Shown here: in pieces, positions 25,701 to 33,267 of the stretch
Layout: each line of letters opens with the position of its first letter
How positions within the stretch are numbered: the first letter of the stretch is position 1
DNA from: Izhakiella capsodis
GTDB taxonomy: Bacteria; Pseudomonadota; Gammaproteobacteria; Enterobacterales; Enterobacteriaceae
Assembly: GCF_900115045.1 (NCBI RefSeq)
Contig: NZ_FOVC01000001.1
Location: 310,001 to 374,000 of the forward strand
Direction: 5' to 3'
Length of the DNA: 64,000 nucleotides
Position numbers and translations under genes: made by a program
Notes under the pieces: generated by a model
Databases searched by the model: none
Seen by the model: the letters and a program-made list of their open reading frames with translations, nothing else
What the model was told of the DNA's origin: nothing

Positions 25701-26092
25701 GGCATTAAGACCAAATAGCTTCCTGCCAGGCTGATAAACGTCGTCAGCGCGGCACCTTTATTGCCACGTTCCTCTTTATCAATCTGGACGATAACTTCCT
25801 GACCTTCACGCAGCACATCTTTGATATTCGGGCGGCCATGCGCATTATAGTTACTGGGGAAATAGTCGCGGGAAATTTCTTTCAGAGGGAGAAATCCGTG
25901 CCTTTCAGCGCCATAATCAACAAATGCGGCTTCAAGGCTGGGTTCGATTCGGGTAATTTTTCCTTTATAGATGTTGGCCTTTTTCTGTTCATATCCGGGG
26001 CTTTCAATGTCCAGGTCATACAAACGTTGTCCATCAACCAAGGCAACACGCAACTCTTCCTGCTGAGTTGCGTTAATCAACATTCTTTTCAT
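22793..26092 (-). CDS. rne: Ribonuclease E
   Basis: 1099-residue essential endoribonuclease and scaffold of the RNA degradosome, anchored at the inner membrane. The N-terminal catalytic half (to about 530) is nearly identical to E. coli: S1 domain around 39-119, DNase I-like subdomain with the Mg-binding aspartates in AIDINSARAT and VIDFIDMTPV, and the Zn-link CPRCSGTG (Cys404/407). The C-terminal scaffold is divergent and slightly longer than in E. coli, but keeps the landmarks: amphipathic membrane helix (FFGRLLGSLKKIF, near 578), an Arg-rich RNA-binding region of NRRDRNN-like repeats, MPRRKPRQLAQKV, the RRSRRSPRHLRVSGQRRRRY block near the enolase-binding site, and a C-terminal PNPase-binding-type end (APMTRAPAPEYV). 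Transcribed leftward from a long leader. Confidence 0.97.
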   Translation of the reverse strand: MKRMLINATQQEELRVALVDGQRLYDLDIESPGYEQKKANIYKGKITRIEPSLEAAFVDYGAERHGFLPLKEISRDYFPSNYNAHGRPNIKDVLREGQEVIVQIDKEERGNKGAALTTFISLAGSYLVLMPNNPRAGGISRRIEGDDRTELKEALSALELPDGMGLIVRTAGVGKSAEALQWDLSFRLKHWEAIKKAAENRAAPFLIHQESNVIVRAFRDYLRQDIGEILIDDPKVLELARQHIAALGRPDFSSKIKLYTGEIPLFSHYQIESQIESAFQREVRLPSGGSIVIDTTEALTAIDINSARATRGGDIEETAFNTNLEASDEIARQLRLRDLGGLIVIDFIDMTPVRHQRAVENRLREAVRQDRARIQIGHISRFGLLEMSRQRLSPSLGESSHHVCPRCSGTGTVRDNESLSLSILRLIEEEALKENTKEVHAIVPVQIASYLLNEKREAVSAIERRQGDVRAVIVPDERMETPHYSVLRVRKGEETKILSYHLPKLHEAEMALPSEEEQSERRRPETPALATFVVQDAPPVLQDTQAGQANVTSRRKTKSQSAVRGGATDGQASGGFFGRLLGSLKKIFTAEPAETPSIPAEPAKASSEEQNTQRGERRDRNNRRDRNNNRRDRTGRNDRRENSERQRENRSGETYEDYRRTKRQNAPLQDEQPAVNPNDNDRSREQQQRREQRTDRQRRRQEEKRQAQQETKAAEQGRNNEEPSSESADTNRNEQVQVMPRRKPRQLAQKVRVSSGETPQEDINLPAIVAESDHQSAPVVEQTTLDQQESETRENSNMPRRSRRSPRHLRVSGQRRRRYRDERYPQVSPMPLSSASASPEMASGKVWISYPVNGEQHDEVRDVNQPTPGEETAVATPLIAADEYVASQGTSDVPSVKISEPAQPDITVINTDDIEAISHPVGEEPDVVSNADDDLVRRTAQEALPVDSTPPSVDTSIGEVVEETGAGTQAQQETRMVTEASQQAADHPSDVSTEYEAKADIPAQIGDEEPQAEIMEPHAPVPARDILPAAIAEAAPSETRTKMATRHASAPMTRAPAPEYVAEPARQSDWIRTAFDFNGKGAAGGHAATHQANAPATRP

Positions 26093-26386
26093 CGTAGCTT
26101 ACTCATTATTCTTACATTAGTGACAGAGCTACGGGCATGGTGACGCTGGACGTAAATAACCGATGGCCCCGTGTCTTATCGCATGGTCGTCAACCTCACG
26201 GTTGTCGTCAGCTAAAGGGACGCAAACTCTCGGCAGCCTGTTTTTCATATGGGATAACAGCGCTTACAGGGGGTACCGCTACTGCAGAGCAGCAAGTGAA
26301 CCAATCCCGACTATCGTCCAGGCTGCAACCCGCAGCCCGCTAACTGCCTGATTTCACAAAACGTCTTACGCCATTGCTGCGTGTAT
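26093..26386 (-). promoter_or_regulatory. rne 5' untranslated leader (autoregulatory element)
   Basis: On the minus strand this region resembles the E. coli rne leader as I recall it: segments GCAATGGCGTAAGACG and AGGCAGTTAGCGGGCTGCGG near 26340-26386, and the hairpin-forming ACCGTGAGGTTG with GGGGCCATCGGTTA near 26158-26205. In E. coli this roughly 360-base leader folds into stem-loops that RNase E itself recognises, so that the enzyme controls the decay of its own mRNA. The remaining 26387-26654 should carry the divergent rne and rluC promoters; I see no gene there. Confidence 0.8.
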
Positions 26387-26654
26387 GTGCTATCCGGCAA
26401 AATTTTTCATACGCTTTTCTTGTTTTCGCAAAGTTTGCAGGAAAACCCGTGCATTATTCCACTGCTAACCTCGTGATAGCAAGATGACTTTTCCGACCCT
26501 GATAGATTACTCAAGTTTTAAAATTGCGTTATGTGACACTTTGCAACCAATTTTTTTAATAAACTGAAAAAAACTATCTATTCAGGCCAGACTGACAGTT
26601 AAGCACAGAAAAAGAAGTGGCGCTATTATGGCGCGGTAATTAGAATCGCCCATC

Positions 26655-27608
26655 ATGAAAACAACATCCCCAACAGTACAGAATGTGACTATCTCTGCCG
26701 ATCAAGCGGGACAGCGAATTGATAACTTTTTGCGCACCCGCCTGAAGGGCGTGCCTAAGAGCATGATTTACCGCATCCTGCGTAAAGGAGAGGTGCGCGT
26801 TAACAAAAAACGCATCAAACCGGACTATAAACTCGAAAGCGGTGATGAGGTGCGTATTCCGCCCGTCCGGGTTGCCGAGCGCGACGAGTCAGCGCTTTCG
26901 CCAAAACTGCAAAAGGTCGCGTCGTTGGAAGCCTGTATTCTCCACGAAGATAGCGCGATTCTGGTGTTAAATAAGCCGTCAGGCACGGCCGTTCATGGTG
27001 GTAGCGGGTTGAGTTTCGGTGTGATAGAAGGGCTAAGAGCTTTGCGTCCGGAGGCGCGGTTTCTGGAATTAGTGCATCGTCTGGATCGCGATACGTCGGG
27101 TGTTTTGCTGGTCGCTAAAAAACGATCTGCGCTGCGCGCATTGCATGAACAACTCCGCGATAAAGGGATGCAAAAAGATTACCTCGCGTTGGTGCGGGGC
27201 AGCTGGCCTTCTCATCTGAAAACTGTTCAGGCACCGCTACTGAAAAATATTCTGCAAAGCGGAGAACGGGTGGTCCAGGTTAGCGCCGAGGGTAAACCTT
27301 CTGAAACCCAGTTTAAGGTGGAGGCGCGTTTCAGTGACGCTACGCTGGTAAAAGCCAGCCCGATTACCGGGCGCACGCATCAAATACGTGTGCATGCGCT
27401 ACATGCAGGTCACCCGATTGCCTTTGACGATCGCTATGGCGATCGCGACTTTGACCGGCAGCTGGCACCAACGGGCCTGTCGCGTCTGTTTTTACACGCC
27501 GCTGCGCTGACCTTTATCCATCCGGTTTCGGGCGAAACGCTGCGTATTGAAGCACCGCTCGACACCGGGCTAAAGGGTTGTCTGGCTGCGTTACGAACGC
27601 AACTTTAA
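26655..27608 (+). CDS. rluC: 23S rRNA pseudouridine(955/2504/2580) synthase RluC
   Basis: 317-residue RluA-family synthase modifying three uridines of 23S rRNA. An S4 RNA-binding domain occupies the N-terminus (AGQRIDNFLRTRLKGVPKSM, YRILRKGEVRVNKKRI). The catalytic core has HRLDRDTSGVLLVAK with the essential Asp, and the later SPITGRTHQIRVHALHAGHP motif. Start MKTTSPTVQNVTIS at 26655. Divergent from rne, as in E. coli. Confidence 0.97.
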   Translation: MKTTSPTVQNVTISADQAGQRIDNFLRTRLKGVPKSMIYRILRKGEVRVNKKRIKPDYKLESGDEVRIPPVRVAERDESALSPKLQKVASLEACILHEDSAILVLNKPSGTAVHGGSGLSFGVIEGLRALRPEARFLELVHRLDRDTSGVLLVAKKRSALRALHEQLRDKGMQKDYLALVRGSWPSHLKTVQAPLLKNILQSGERVVQVSAEGKPSETQFKVEARFSDATLVKASPITGRTHQIRVHALHAGHPIAFDDRYGDRDFDRQLAPTGLSRLFLHAAALTFIHPVSGETLRIEAPLDTGLKGCLAALRTQL

Positions 27609-27631
27609 TGGGCCGCAGCCCGACACTTTTA

Positions 27632-28222
27632 CTACTGAATTTGCATCAAGGGATCGCAACCCGCCTTTCGCAGCATCTCGCATAGGGCGATAAGCGGGAG
27701 GCCGATTAGCGCATTGGGGTCGCGGCCTTCGAGCCGCTCAAAAAGCGTGATCCCTAGCCCCTCGCTTTTAAAGCTACCGGCACAGTTAAGTGGCTGTTCG
27801 CGCTCAATGTAGCGGACAATTTCCGATTCACTCAGCGTGCGAAAATAGACGTAAAACGGCTCACAGCAGAGCTGAAGCTGCTTTTCGCGGCTGTCAAACA
27901 GCGCCAGTCCGGTATAGAACGTTACGCGATTACCGCTGGCAAGGGCCAATTGCTGGCAAGCCGCCTGAGGGGTATGCGGCTTGCCGGTGATCTGACCATC
28001 CAGCACACAGACCTGATCGCTACCAATAATCAAATCTTGTGGATAACGCTCAGCGAGGGCAACAGCTTTCGCTGTTGCCAGACGCTGAACCAGTGCCTGG
28101 GCCTGCTCACCTGGCTGAGGATTTTCATCAACCTCCGGGGCAGCAGTGATGAAAGGCAATCTCAGTGTCTCTAACAGTAATTTGCGATAGGGTGACGTTG
28201 AGGCTAAGACCAGTTGAGGCAT
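27632..28222 (-). CDS. yceF: Maf-like nucleotide pyrophosphatase YceF
   Basis: 196-residue Maf/HAM1-type pyrophosphatase; E. coli YceF hydrolyses m7GTP, probably to keep modified nucleotides out of RNA. The N-terminal LASTSPYRKLLLE is the Maf signature, with APEVDENPQPGE, the acidic IIGSDQV motif and ITGKPHTP, and the C-terminal GLPLIALCEMLRKAG. The ATG at 28222 gives the family start MPQLVLAS; a TTG/ATG further out at 28261 adds 13 residues with no better ribosome site. It is convergent with rluC and divergent from yceD. Confidence 0.93.
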   Translation of the reverse strand: MPQLVLASTSPYRKLLLETLRLPFITAAPEVDENPQPGEQAQALVQRLATAKAVALAERYPQDLIIGSDQVCVLDGQITGKPHTPQAACQQLALASGNRVTFYTGLALFDSREKQLQLCCEPFYVYFRTLSESEIVRYIEREQPLNCAGSFKSEGLGITLFERLEGRDPNALIGLPLIALCEMLRKAGCDPLMQIQ

Positions 28223-28364
28223 AATTTTTTTCACAACATGTGGCGTTAAAAGAACTCTCATTTTAAACTGTGCGCCGCACAGGATGCGAATACTGGGTGA
28301 AAGATGTCGTAATGCGGCCTTTTTCTTTGACTCTAAGACGTTACAAAGTTAATATGCGCGCCCT

Positions 28365-28886
28365 ATGCAAAAGGTAAAATTACCCCTGACGCTTGATCCA
28401 ATCCGTACCGCTCAAAAGCGCCTTGATTACCAGGGTATATATACACCCGATCAGGTTGAGCGTATCGCCGGATCAGTCGCCAGCGTGGACAGTGATGTGG
28501 AATGTGCCATGTCCTTTGCCATCGATAACCAGCGTCTTGCCGTTTTGAATGGTACGGCGCTGGTTGATGTTACGCTGACTTGTCAGCGCTGTGGACAGCC
28601 GTTTGCACATCAGATCCATGTAACCTACTGTTTCAGCCCGGTCAGTAATGACGACCAGGCCGAGGCACTGCCGGAAGCCTATGAGCCGGTTGATGTCGAT
28701 GAGTTTGGCGAGATCGATCTGCTGGCAATGGTTGAAGATGAAATCATTCTCGCATTGCCTGTGGTACCGGTGCATGATTCTGAACACTGTGAAGTGTCCG
28801 AAGCGGACATGGTCTTTGGCAAATTGCCTGAAGAGGCAGAGAAACCAAATCCATTTGCCGTATTAGCCAGTTTAAAGCGTAAGTAA
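28365..28886 (+). CDS. yceD: 23S rRNA accumulation protein YceD (DUF177)
   Basis: 173-residue DUF177 protein, co-encoded with L32 across bacteria and implicated in 23S rRNA accumulation in plants and bacteria; the biochemical role is unclear. Features: QKVKLPLTLDPIRTAQKRLDY at the start, the paired-Cys motif LTCQRCGQPF near residue 70, a strongly acidic stretch (VDVDEFGEIDLLAMVEDEII) and a C-terminal NPFAVLASLKRK. It heads the yceD-rpmF-plsX-fab cluster, 14 bases from rpmF. Confidence 0.94.
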   Translation: MQKVKLPLTLDPIRTAQKRLDYQGIYTPDQVERIAGSVASVDSDVECAMSFAIDNQRLAVLNGTALVDVTLTCQRCGQPFAHQIHVTYCFSPVSNDDQAEALPEAYEPVDVDEFGEIDLLAMVEDEIILALPVVPVHDSEHCEVSEADMVFGKLPEEAEKPNPFAVLASLKRK

Positions 28887-28900
28887 TAGGAGTAAGGTCC

Positions 28901-29071
28901 ATGGCCGTACAACAGAATAAACCAACCCGTTCCAAGCGTGGTATGCGCCGTTCTCATGACGCACTGACTACGTCCACTCTGTCAGTAGATAAAGTTTCTG
29001 GTGAAACTCATCTGCGTCATCACATCACTGCGGATGGCTACTACCGCGGTCGCAAAGTTATCGTTAAGTAA
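28901..29071 (+). CDS. rpmF: 50S ribosomal protein L32 (bL32)
   Basis: A 56-residue protein beginning MAVQQNKPTRSKRGMRRSH and ending ADGYYRGRKVIVK, unmistakably bL32; one residue shorter than E. coli in the DALTTSTLSVD region. It is too short for most frame-length cut-offs. A TAGGAG site lies upstream, and yceD ends 14 bases before it. The conserved yceD-rpmF-plsX arrangement couples ribosome and lipid synthesis genes. Confidence 0.98.
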   Translation: MAVQQNKPTRSKRGMRRSHDALTTSTLSVDKVSGETHLRHHITADGYYRGRKVIVK

Positions 29072-29097
29072 TTCTTGCGGCTGCGCAAGGCGATACT

Positions 29098-30132
29098 TTG
29101 ACTCGTTTGACCCTGGCAATAGATGCCATGGGCGGGGACTTTGGTCCCTGCGTCACAGTGCCTGCGTCATTGCAGGCACTGGCCGCGAATTCGCAGTTAC
29201 ATCTTCTTCTGGTCGGTGATCCCGACGCCATCTCAACCTCACTTGCTAAAGCTGATTCCGCGATTTGCGCACGGCTGCAAATTATTGCGGCTGAGTCTGT
29301 TATAGCCAGTGATGTCAGGCCTTCCCAGGCGATCCGCAACAGTCGTGGTTCGTCAATGCGTATCGCACTGGAAATGGTAAAAGAGGGAAAAGCAGAGGCC
29401 TGCATCAGCGCGGGCAATACCGGCGCGCTAATGGGGTTGGCGAAATTATTGCTTAAGCCGCTGGATGGCATTGAGCGTCCTGCGCTGATGACTGTTTTAC
29501 CCAACCAGCAACAGGGAAGGACGGTGGTGCTCGATCTGGGCGCTAATGTTGATTCTGACAGTACCATGTTGGTGCAGTTTGCGGTGATGGGCGCCGTAAT
29601 GGCAGAGGATTTACTTGCCATTGCTAATCCGAGAGTCGCTTTGCTGAATATTGGCCAGGAAGAAAGTAAAGGGCTGAACACCATTCGCCATGCCGCAGAA
29701 ACACTACGTGGCCTGGCAGATATCAATTACATTGGTTATGTTGAAGGTAACGATCTTCTCACGGGCAAAACGGATGTGCTTGTCTGCGATGGCTTTGTGG
29801 GCAATGTTACGTTGAAGACCATGGAAGGCGTAGTAAGGATGTTTCTTTCACTGCTCAAATCAGAAGGCGGTGGGGGGAAAAGGGCTTGGTGGATGAAGAT
29901 GCTGGGACGCTGGTTACAAAAGCGTTTGTCCAGGCGGTTCGTCCATCTGAATCCCGATCAGTACAATGGCGCTTGCTTGTTAGGATTACGTGGTACGGTC
30001 ATTAAGAGCCACGGCGCGGCTAATCAGCGTGCTTTTACGGTGGCAATTCAACAAGCAGAGCAGGCGGTGCAGCGGCAGGTTTCGGAACGAATCGCCTTGC
30101 GCCTTGAAGCGGTATTACCGAAGAGTGACTGA
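29098..30132 (+). CDS. plsX: Phosphate acyltransferase PlsX
   Basis: 344-residue enzyme making acyl-phosphate from acyl-ACP for phospholipid synthesis. N-terminal LTLAIDAMGGDFGPCVTVP, the SAGNTGALMGLAKLLL block, ALLNIGQEESKG, and CDGFVGNVTLKTMEG identify it. The start codon is TTG at 29098, preceded by AAGG at good spacing; the next Met would remove the conserved N-terminus. An amphipathic Arg/Trp/Lys-rich insert near 260-285 (KRAWWMKMLGRWLQKRL) fits the membrane-associating helix of the family. fabH follows after 6 bases. Confidence 0.95.
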   Translation: MTRLTLAIDAMGGDFGPCVTVPASLQALAANSQLHLLLVGDPDAISTSLAKADSAICARLQIIAAESVIASDVRPSQAIRNSRGSSMRIALEMVKEGKAEACISAGNTGALMGLAKLLLKPLDGIERPALMTVLPNQQQGRTVVLDLGANVDSDSTMLVQFAVMGAVMAEDLLAIANPRVALLNIGQEESKGLNTIRHAAETLRGLADINYIGYVEGNDLLTGKTDVLVCDGFVGNVTLKTMEGVVRMFLSLLKSEGGGGKRAWWMKMLGRWLQKRLSRRFVHLNPDQYNGACLLGLRGTVIKSHGAANQRAFTVAIQQAEQAVQRQVSERIALRLEAVLPKSD

Positions 30133-30138
30133 ACGTAC

Positions 30139-31092
30139 ATGTATACGAAGATTCTTGGTACGGGCAGCTATTTGCCCGCACAGGTGCGTACTAACGCCGA
30201 TTTGGAAAAAGTGCTGGATACCTCAGATGAGTGGATAGTTACCCGCACCGGTATTCGTGAACGACGGGTTGCCGATGCCGATGAAACGGTTGCCACTATG
30301 GGGACCCGGGCAGCTAATAAGGCTCTGGAAATGGCGGGTGTCAGCAAAAATGATATCGGTCTGATTGTTGTGGCGACCACCTCATCCAGTCATGCATTCC
30401 CTAGTTCGGCCTGCATTATTCAGCAGCAGCTGGAAATCAAAGACTGTGCGGCTTTTGATCTCGCCGCCGCCTGTGCCGGGTTTACCTACGCGCTGAGCGT
30501 TGCCGATCAGTACGTCAAAAATGGCGCTATAAAGTATGCGTTAGTGGTTGGCGCCGATGCGCTGGTACGTACGCTTAATCCTGAGGATCGCGGCACCGTT
30601 ATCTTGTTTGGTGATGGTGCCGGAGCGGTGGTGCTGGGTGCCAGCGAAAAGCCGGGTATTATTTCAACCCATTTGCACGCCGATGGTCGTTATGCTCAGC
30701 TACTTACGCTACCTTATCAATCGCGCGAACCGCACGCTGAGACGGCCTGGCTGACGATGTCGGGTAATGAAGTATTTAAAGTTGCGGTAACCGAACTGGC
30801 GCATATTGTTGAAGAAACCCTGAGTGCGAATAACCTTGACCGTAGCGAGCTTGACTGGCTGGTGCCACATCAGGCTAATCTGCGAATTATCAGCGCGACA
30901 GCAAAAAAACTCGGTATGGGAATGGAGAAGGTCGTGGTGACGCTTGATCGTCATGGTAATACCTCGGCGGCATCCGTACCTGCTGCGCTGGATGAGGCCG
31001 TCCGTGACGGGCGCATTCAACGCGGTCAGTTGATTTTACTGGAGGCCTTCGGCGGTGGATTTACCTGGGGCTCAGCGCTAGTTCGTTTTTAA
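30139..31092 (+). CDS. fabH: 3-oxoacyl-ACP synthase III FabH
   Basis: 317-residue condensing enzyme that starts fatty acid synthesis from acetyl-CoA and malonyl-ACP. The catalytic triad is visible: Cys112 in FDLAAACAGFTYAL, His244 in WLVPHQANLRII and Asn274 in DRHGNTSAASVPAAL. The start MYTKILGTGSYLPAQ and length match E. coli FabH exactly. Second enzyme of the plsX-fabHDG operon. Confidence 0.98.
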   Translation: MYTKILGTGSYLPAQVRTNADLEKVLDTSDEWIVTRTGIRERRVADADETVATMGTRAANKALEMAGVSKNDIGLIVVATTSSSHAFPSSACIIQQQLEIKDCAAFDLAAACAGFTYALSVADQYVKNGAIKYALVVGADALVRTLNPEDRGTVILFGDGAGAVVLGASEKPGIISTHLHADGRYAQLLTLPYQSREPHAETAWLTMSGNEVFKVAVTELAHIVEETLSANNLDRSELDWLVPHQANLRIISATAKKLGMGMEKVVVTLDRHGNTSAASVPAALDEAVRDGRIQRGQLILLEAFGGGFTWGSALVRF

Positions 31093-31107
31093 TAACAGGA
31101 TAAAGTG

Positions 31108-32037
31108 ATGACGCATTTTGCAATGGTTTTCCCCGGTCAGGGATCGCAGAGCCTGGGGATGTTAGCAGATCTGGCTGCTGTTAACCCGTTGGTTGAAGAT
31201 ACTTTTGGCGAAGCCTCTACAGCGTTGGGCTACGATCTTTGGCAGCTGGTGCAGCAGGGTCCGGTGGAAGAGCTGAACAAAACCTGGAAAACACAGCCGG
31301 CACTGCTGGCTGCATCAGTAGCGGTTTATCGCGTCTGGCAACAGCAAAATGGCCCTCAGCCATCTCTGATGGCAGGACACAGTCTGGGTGAGTATTCCGC
31401 GCTGGTGTGCGCGGGTGTCATTGAGTTTACCGAAGCGATCAAATTAGTGGAGCTGCGCGGCAAGCTGATGCAGCAGGCGGTACCGGAAGGAACAGGCGCT
31501 ATGCAGGCGATTATCGGCCTTGATGATGCGGCAGTTGCTAAGGCCTGCGAAGAAGCTGCAGAGGGACAAGTGGTGTCGCCCGTTAATTTTAATTCGCCGG
31601 GTCAGGTGGTCATTGCTGGTAATCGTGAGGCCGTTGAGCGTGCGGGCGTGGCTTGTAAGGCCGCGGGAGCCAAACGTGCGCTGCCGCTGCCGGTCAGCGT
31701 ACCTTCGCACTGTGCTTTAATGAAACCTGCGGCTGAACAGTTGGCGCTGGCGCTGGCGAATATCACCTTCAACGCCCCGGTTTTACCGGTAGTGAATAAC
31801 GTTGACGTTGAATGCGAAAGTGACGCTCAGGCGATCCGTGATGCATTGGTTCGACAGCTTTATAATCCTGTTCGCTGGACAGAATCAGTCGAATTTATTG
31901 CAGCGCAAGGCGTGAGCAAGCTGCTTGAAGTTGGAGCGGGTAAAGTTCTGACCAACCTGACCAAACGTATTGTCGACACCCTGAGTGCGTCAGCCGTGAA
32001 CGATCCTGCAACGCTCTCAGCGGCGCTGGAAAAATAA
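31108..32037 (+). CDS. fabD: Malonyl-CoA:ACP transacylase FabD
   Basis: 309-residue transacylase that loads malonyl groups on ACP. The nucleophile elbow is MAGHSLGEYSALV (Ser92), with the partner His in PVSVPSHCALMKPA (His201) and the oxyanion GQGSQSLGM loop at the N-terminus. ATG at 31108 gives the same length as E. coli; a GTG directly before it adds one residue. AGGATAAAG precedes it. Confidence 0.98.
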   Translation: MTHFAMVFPGQGSQSLGMLADLAAVNPLVEDTFGEASTALGYDLWQLVQQGPVEELNKTWKTQPALLAASVAVYRVWQQQNGPQPSLMAGHSLGEYSALVCAGVIEFTEAIKLVELRGKLMQQAVPEGTGAMQAIIGLDDAAVAKACEEAAEGQVVSPVNFNSPGQVVIAGNREAVERAGVACKAAGAKRALPLPVSVPSHCALMKPAAEQLALALANITFNAPVLPVVNNVDVECESDAQAIRDALVRQLYNPVRWTESVEFIAAQGVSKLLEVGAGKVLTNLTKRIVDTLSASAVNDPATLSAALEK

Positions 32038-32051
32038 AAACGAGGAAAATG

Positions 32052-32786
32052 ATGAGCCTTGATGGGAAAATAGCCCTGGTGACTGGCGCCAGTCGCGGTA
32101 TTGGCCGCGCAATTGCTGAAACGTTGGTCGCTCGTGGCGCAACGGTAATTGGTACCGCTACCAGCGACGGCGGCGCAAAGGTAATAAGCGATTACCTCGG
32201 TGACAACGGGGTCGGTCTGGCGCTCGACGTCACTAACGCGGTATCAATTGATGGCACACTGGAAAAAATTCGCGCGGAATTTGGCGAAGTGGACATTTTA
32301 GTTAATAATGCAGGCATTACGCGTGACAATCTTCTGATGCGCATGAAAGACGAGGAGTGGCAGGATATCCTGAACACCAATCTTTCATCAGTATTTCGCC
32401 TTTCAAAGGCGGTAATGCGCGCCATGATGAAGAAACGTACGGGCCGGATTATTACTATCGGCTCCGTCGTTGGCACTATGGGTAACGCAGGTCAGGCCAA
32501 TTATGCCGCAGCAAAGGCAGGATTGATTGGGTTCAGCAAATCACTGGCGCGTGAAGTGGCGTCACGGGGTATTACCGTTAACGTCGTGGCACCCGGTTTC
32601 ATTGAAACCGATATGACACGTGCACTGAGTGAAGACCAACGGGCCGGCATTCTGGCCGAGGTTCCGGCGGGGCGTCTGGGCGACCCACGGGAAATCGCAA
32701 ATGCTGTTGCATTTTTAGCCTCTGACGAAGCGGCGTACATCACTGGTGAGACGCTTCACGTCAATGGCGGAATGTATATGGTCTGA
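32052..32786 (+). CDS. fabG: 3-oxoacyl-ACP reductase FabG
   Basis: 244-residue short-chain dehydrogenase reducing beta-ketoacyl-ACP with NADPH. NADP motif TGASRGIGRAIAE, NNAG (ILVNNAGITRDNL), catalytic Ser138 in ITIGSVVG, and Tyr151-x3-Lys155 in ANYAAAKAGLIG. Two adjacent ATGs (32049, 32052) are possible; the second has better spacing from GAGGA and gives the E. coli length. Ends with NGGMYMV. Confidence 0.97.
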   Translation: MSLDGKIALVTGASRGIGRAIAETLVARGATVIGTATSDGGAKVISDYLGDNGVGLALDVTNAVSIDGTLEKIRAEFGEVDILVNNAGITRDNLLMRMKDEEWQDILNTNLSSVFRLSKAVMRAMMKKRTGRIITIGSVVGTMGNAGQANYAAAKAGLIGFSKSLAREVASRGITVNVVAPGFIETDMTRALSEDQRAGILAEVPAGRLGDPREIANAVAFLASDEAAYITGETLHVNGGMYMV

Positions 32787-32940
32787 TAATCACGAAATCT
32801 ATTTGCGTTATTTGTGGTGATTCACGCAAAATAACGCCAAATCGTGGTTAGACCAGCCGGGATTTAGTTGCATCTTTTTCAACTTTTTATACACTACGAA
32901 AACCATCGCAATAGCGAGTTTTGATAGGAAATTTAATAGT

Positions 32941-33174
32941 ATGAGCGACATCGAACAACGCGTTAAGAAAATCATCGCTGAGCAGCTGGGCGTGAAAGAA
33001 GAAGAAGTCACCAACAGCGCTTCCTTCGTGGAAGATCTGGGCGCCGATTCTCTTGACACCGTTGAGCTGGTTATGGCTCTGGAAGAAGAGTTTGATATCG
33101 AGATTCCGGATGAAGAAGCAGAAAAGATCACTGACGTTCAAAAAGCGATGGATTACATCAACGCAGCTAAGTAA
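32941..33174 (+). CDS. acpP: Acyl carrier protein AcpP
   Basis: 77-residue acidic carrier protein of type II fatty acid synthesis. The phosphopantetheine site is the Ser in VEDLGADSLDTVELVMALE. It differs from E. coli in a handful of positions and ends INAAK, without the E. coli GHQA tail. It is separated from fabG by 154 bases, consistent with the strong separate acpP promoter known in E. coli, and followed by a hairpin. Confidence 0.98.
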   Translation: MSDIEQRVKKIIAEQLGVKEEEVTNSASFVEDLGADSLDTVELVMALEEEFDIEIPDEEAEKITDVQKAMDYINAAK

Positions 33175-33191
33175 CGAGTTAGTGAACTGTC

Positions 33192-33220
33192 CAGGCGGTC
33201 ATTTGACCGCCTGAGTTTTA
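33192..33220 (+). terminator. Terminator/attenuator after acpP
   Basis: A perfect 10-bp stem (CAGGCGGTCA 33192-33201 with TGACCGCCTG 33204-33213) with a very short apical loop and a short T run (GAGTTTTA). It probably lowers but does not abolish read-through to fabF. Confidence 0.75.
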
Positions 33221-33267
33221 TGCAGCGTCCCATATTATTCTAAGTTTACCCTCCCTGGAGGACGAAC

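Noticed and set aside
29064..29726. 220-codon frame antisense to plsX
   Set aside because: Serine/Ala-rich shadow of a well-identified gene, with no start signal.
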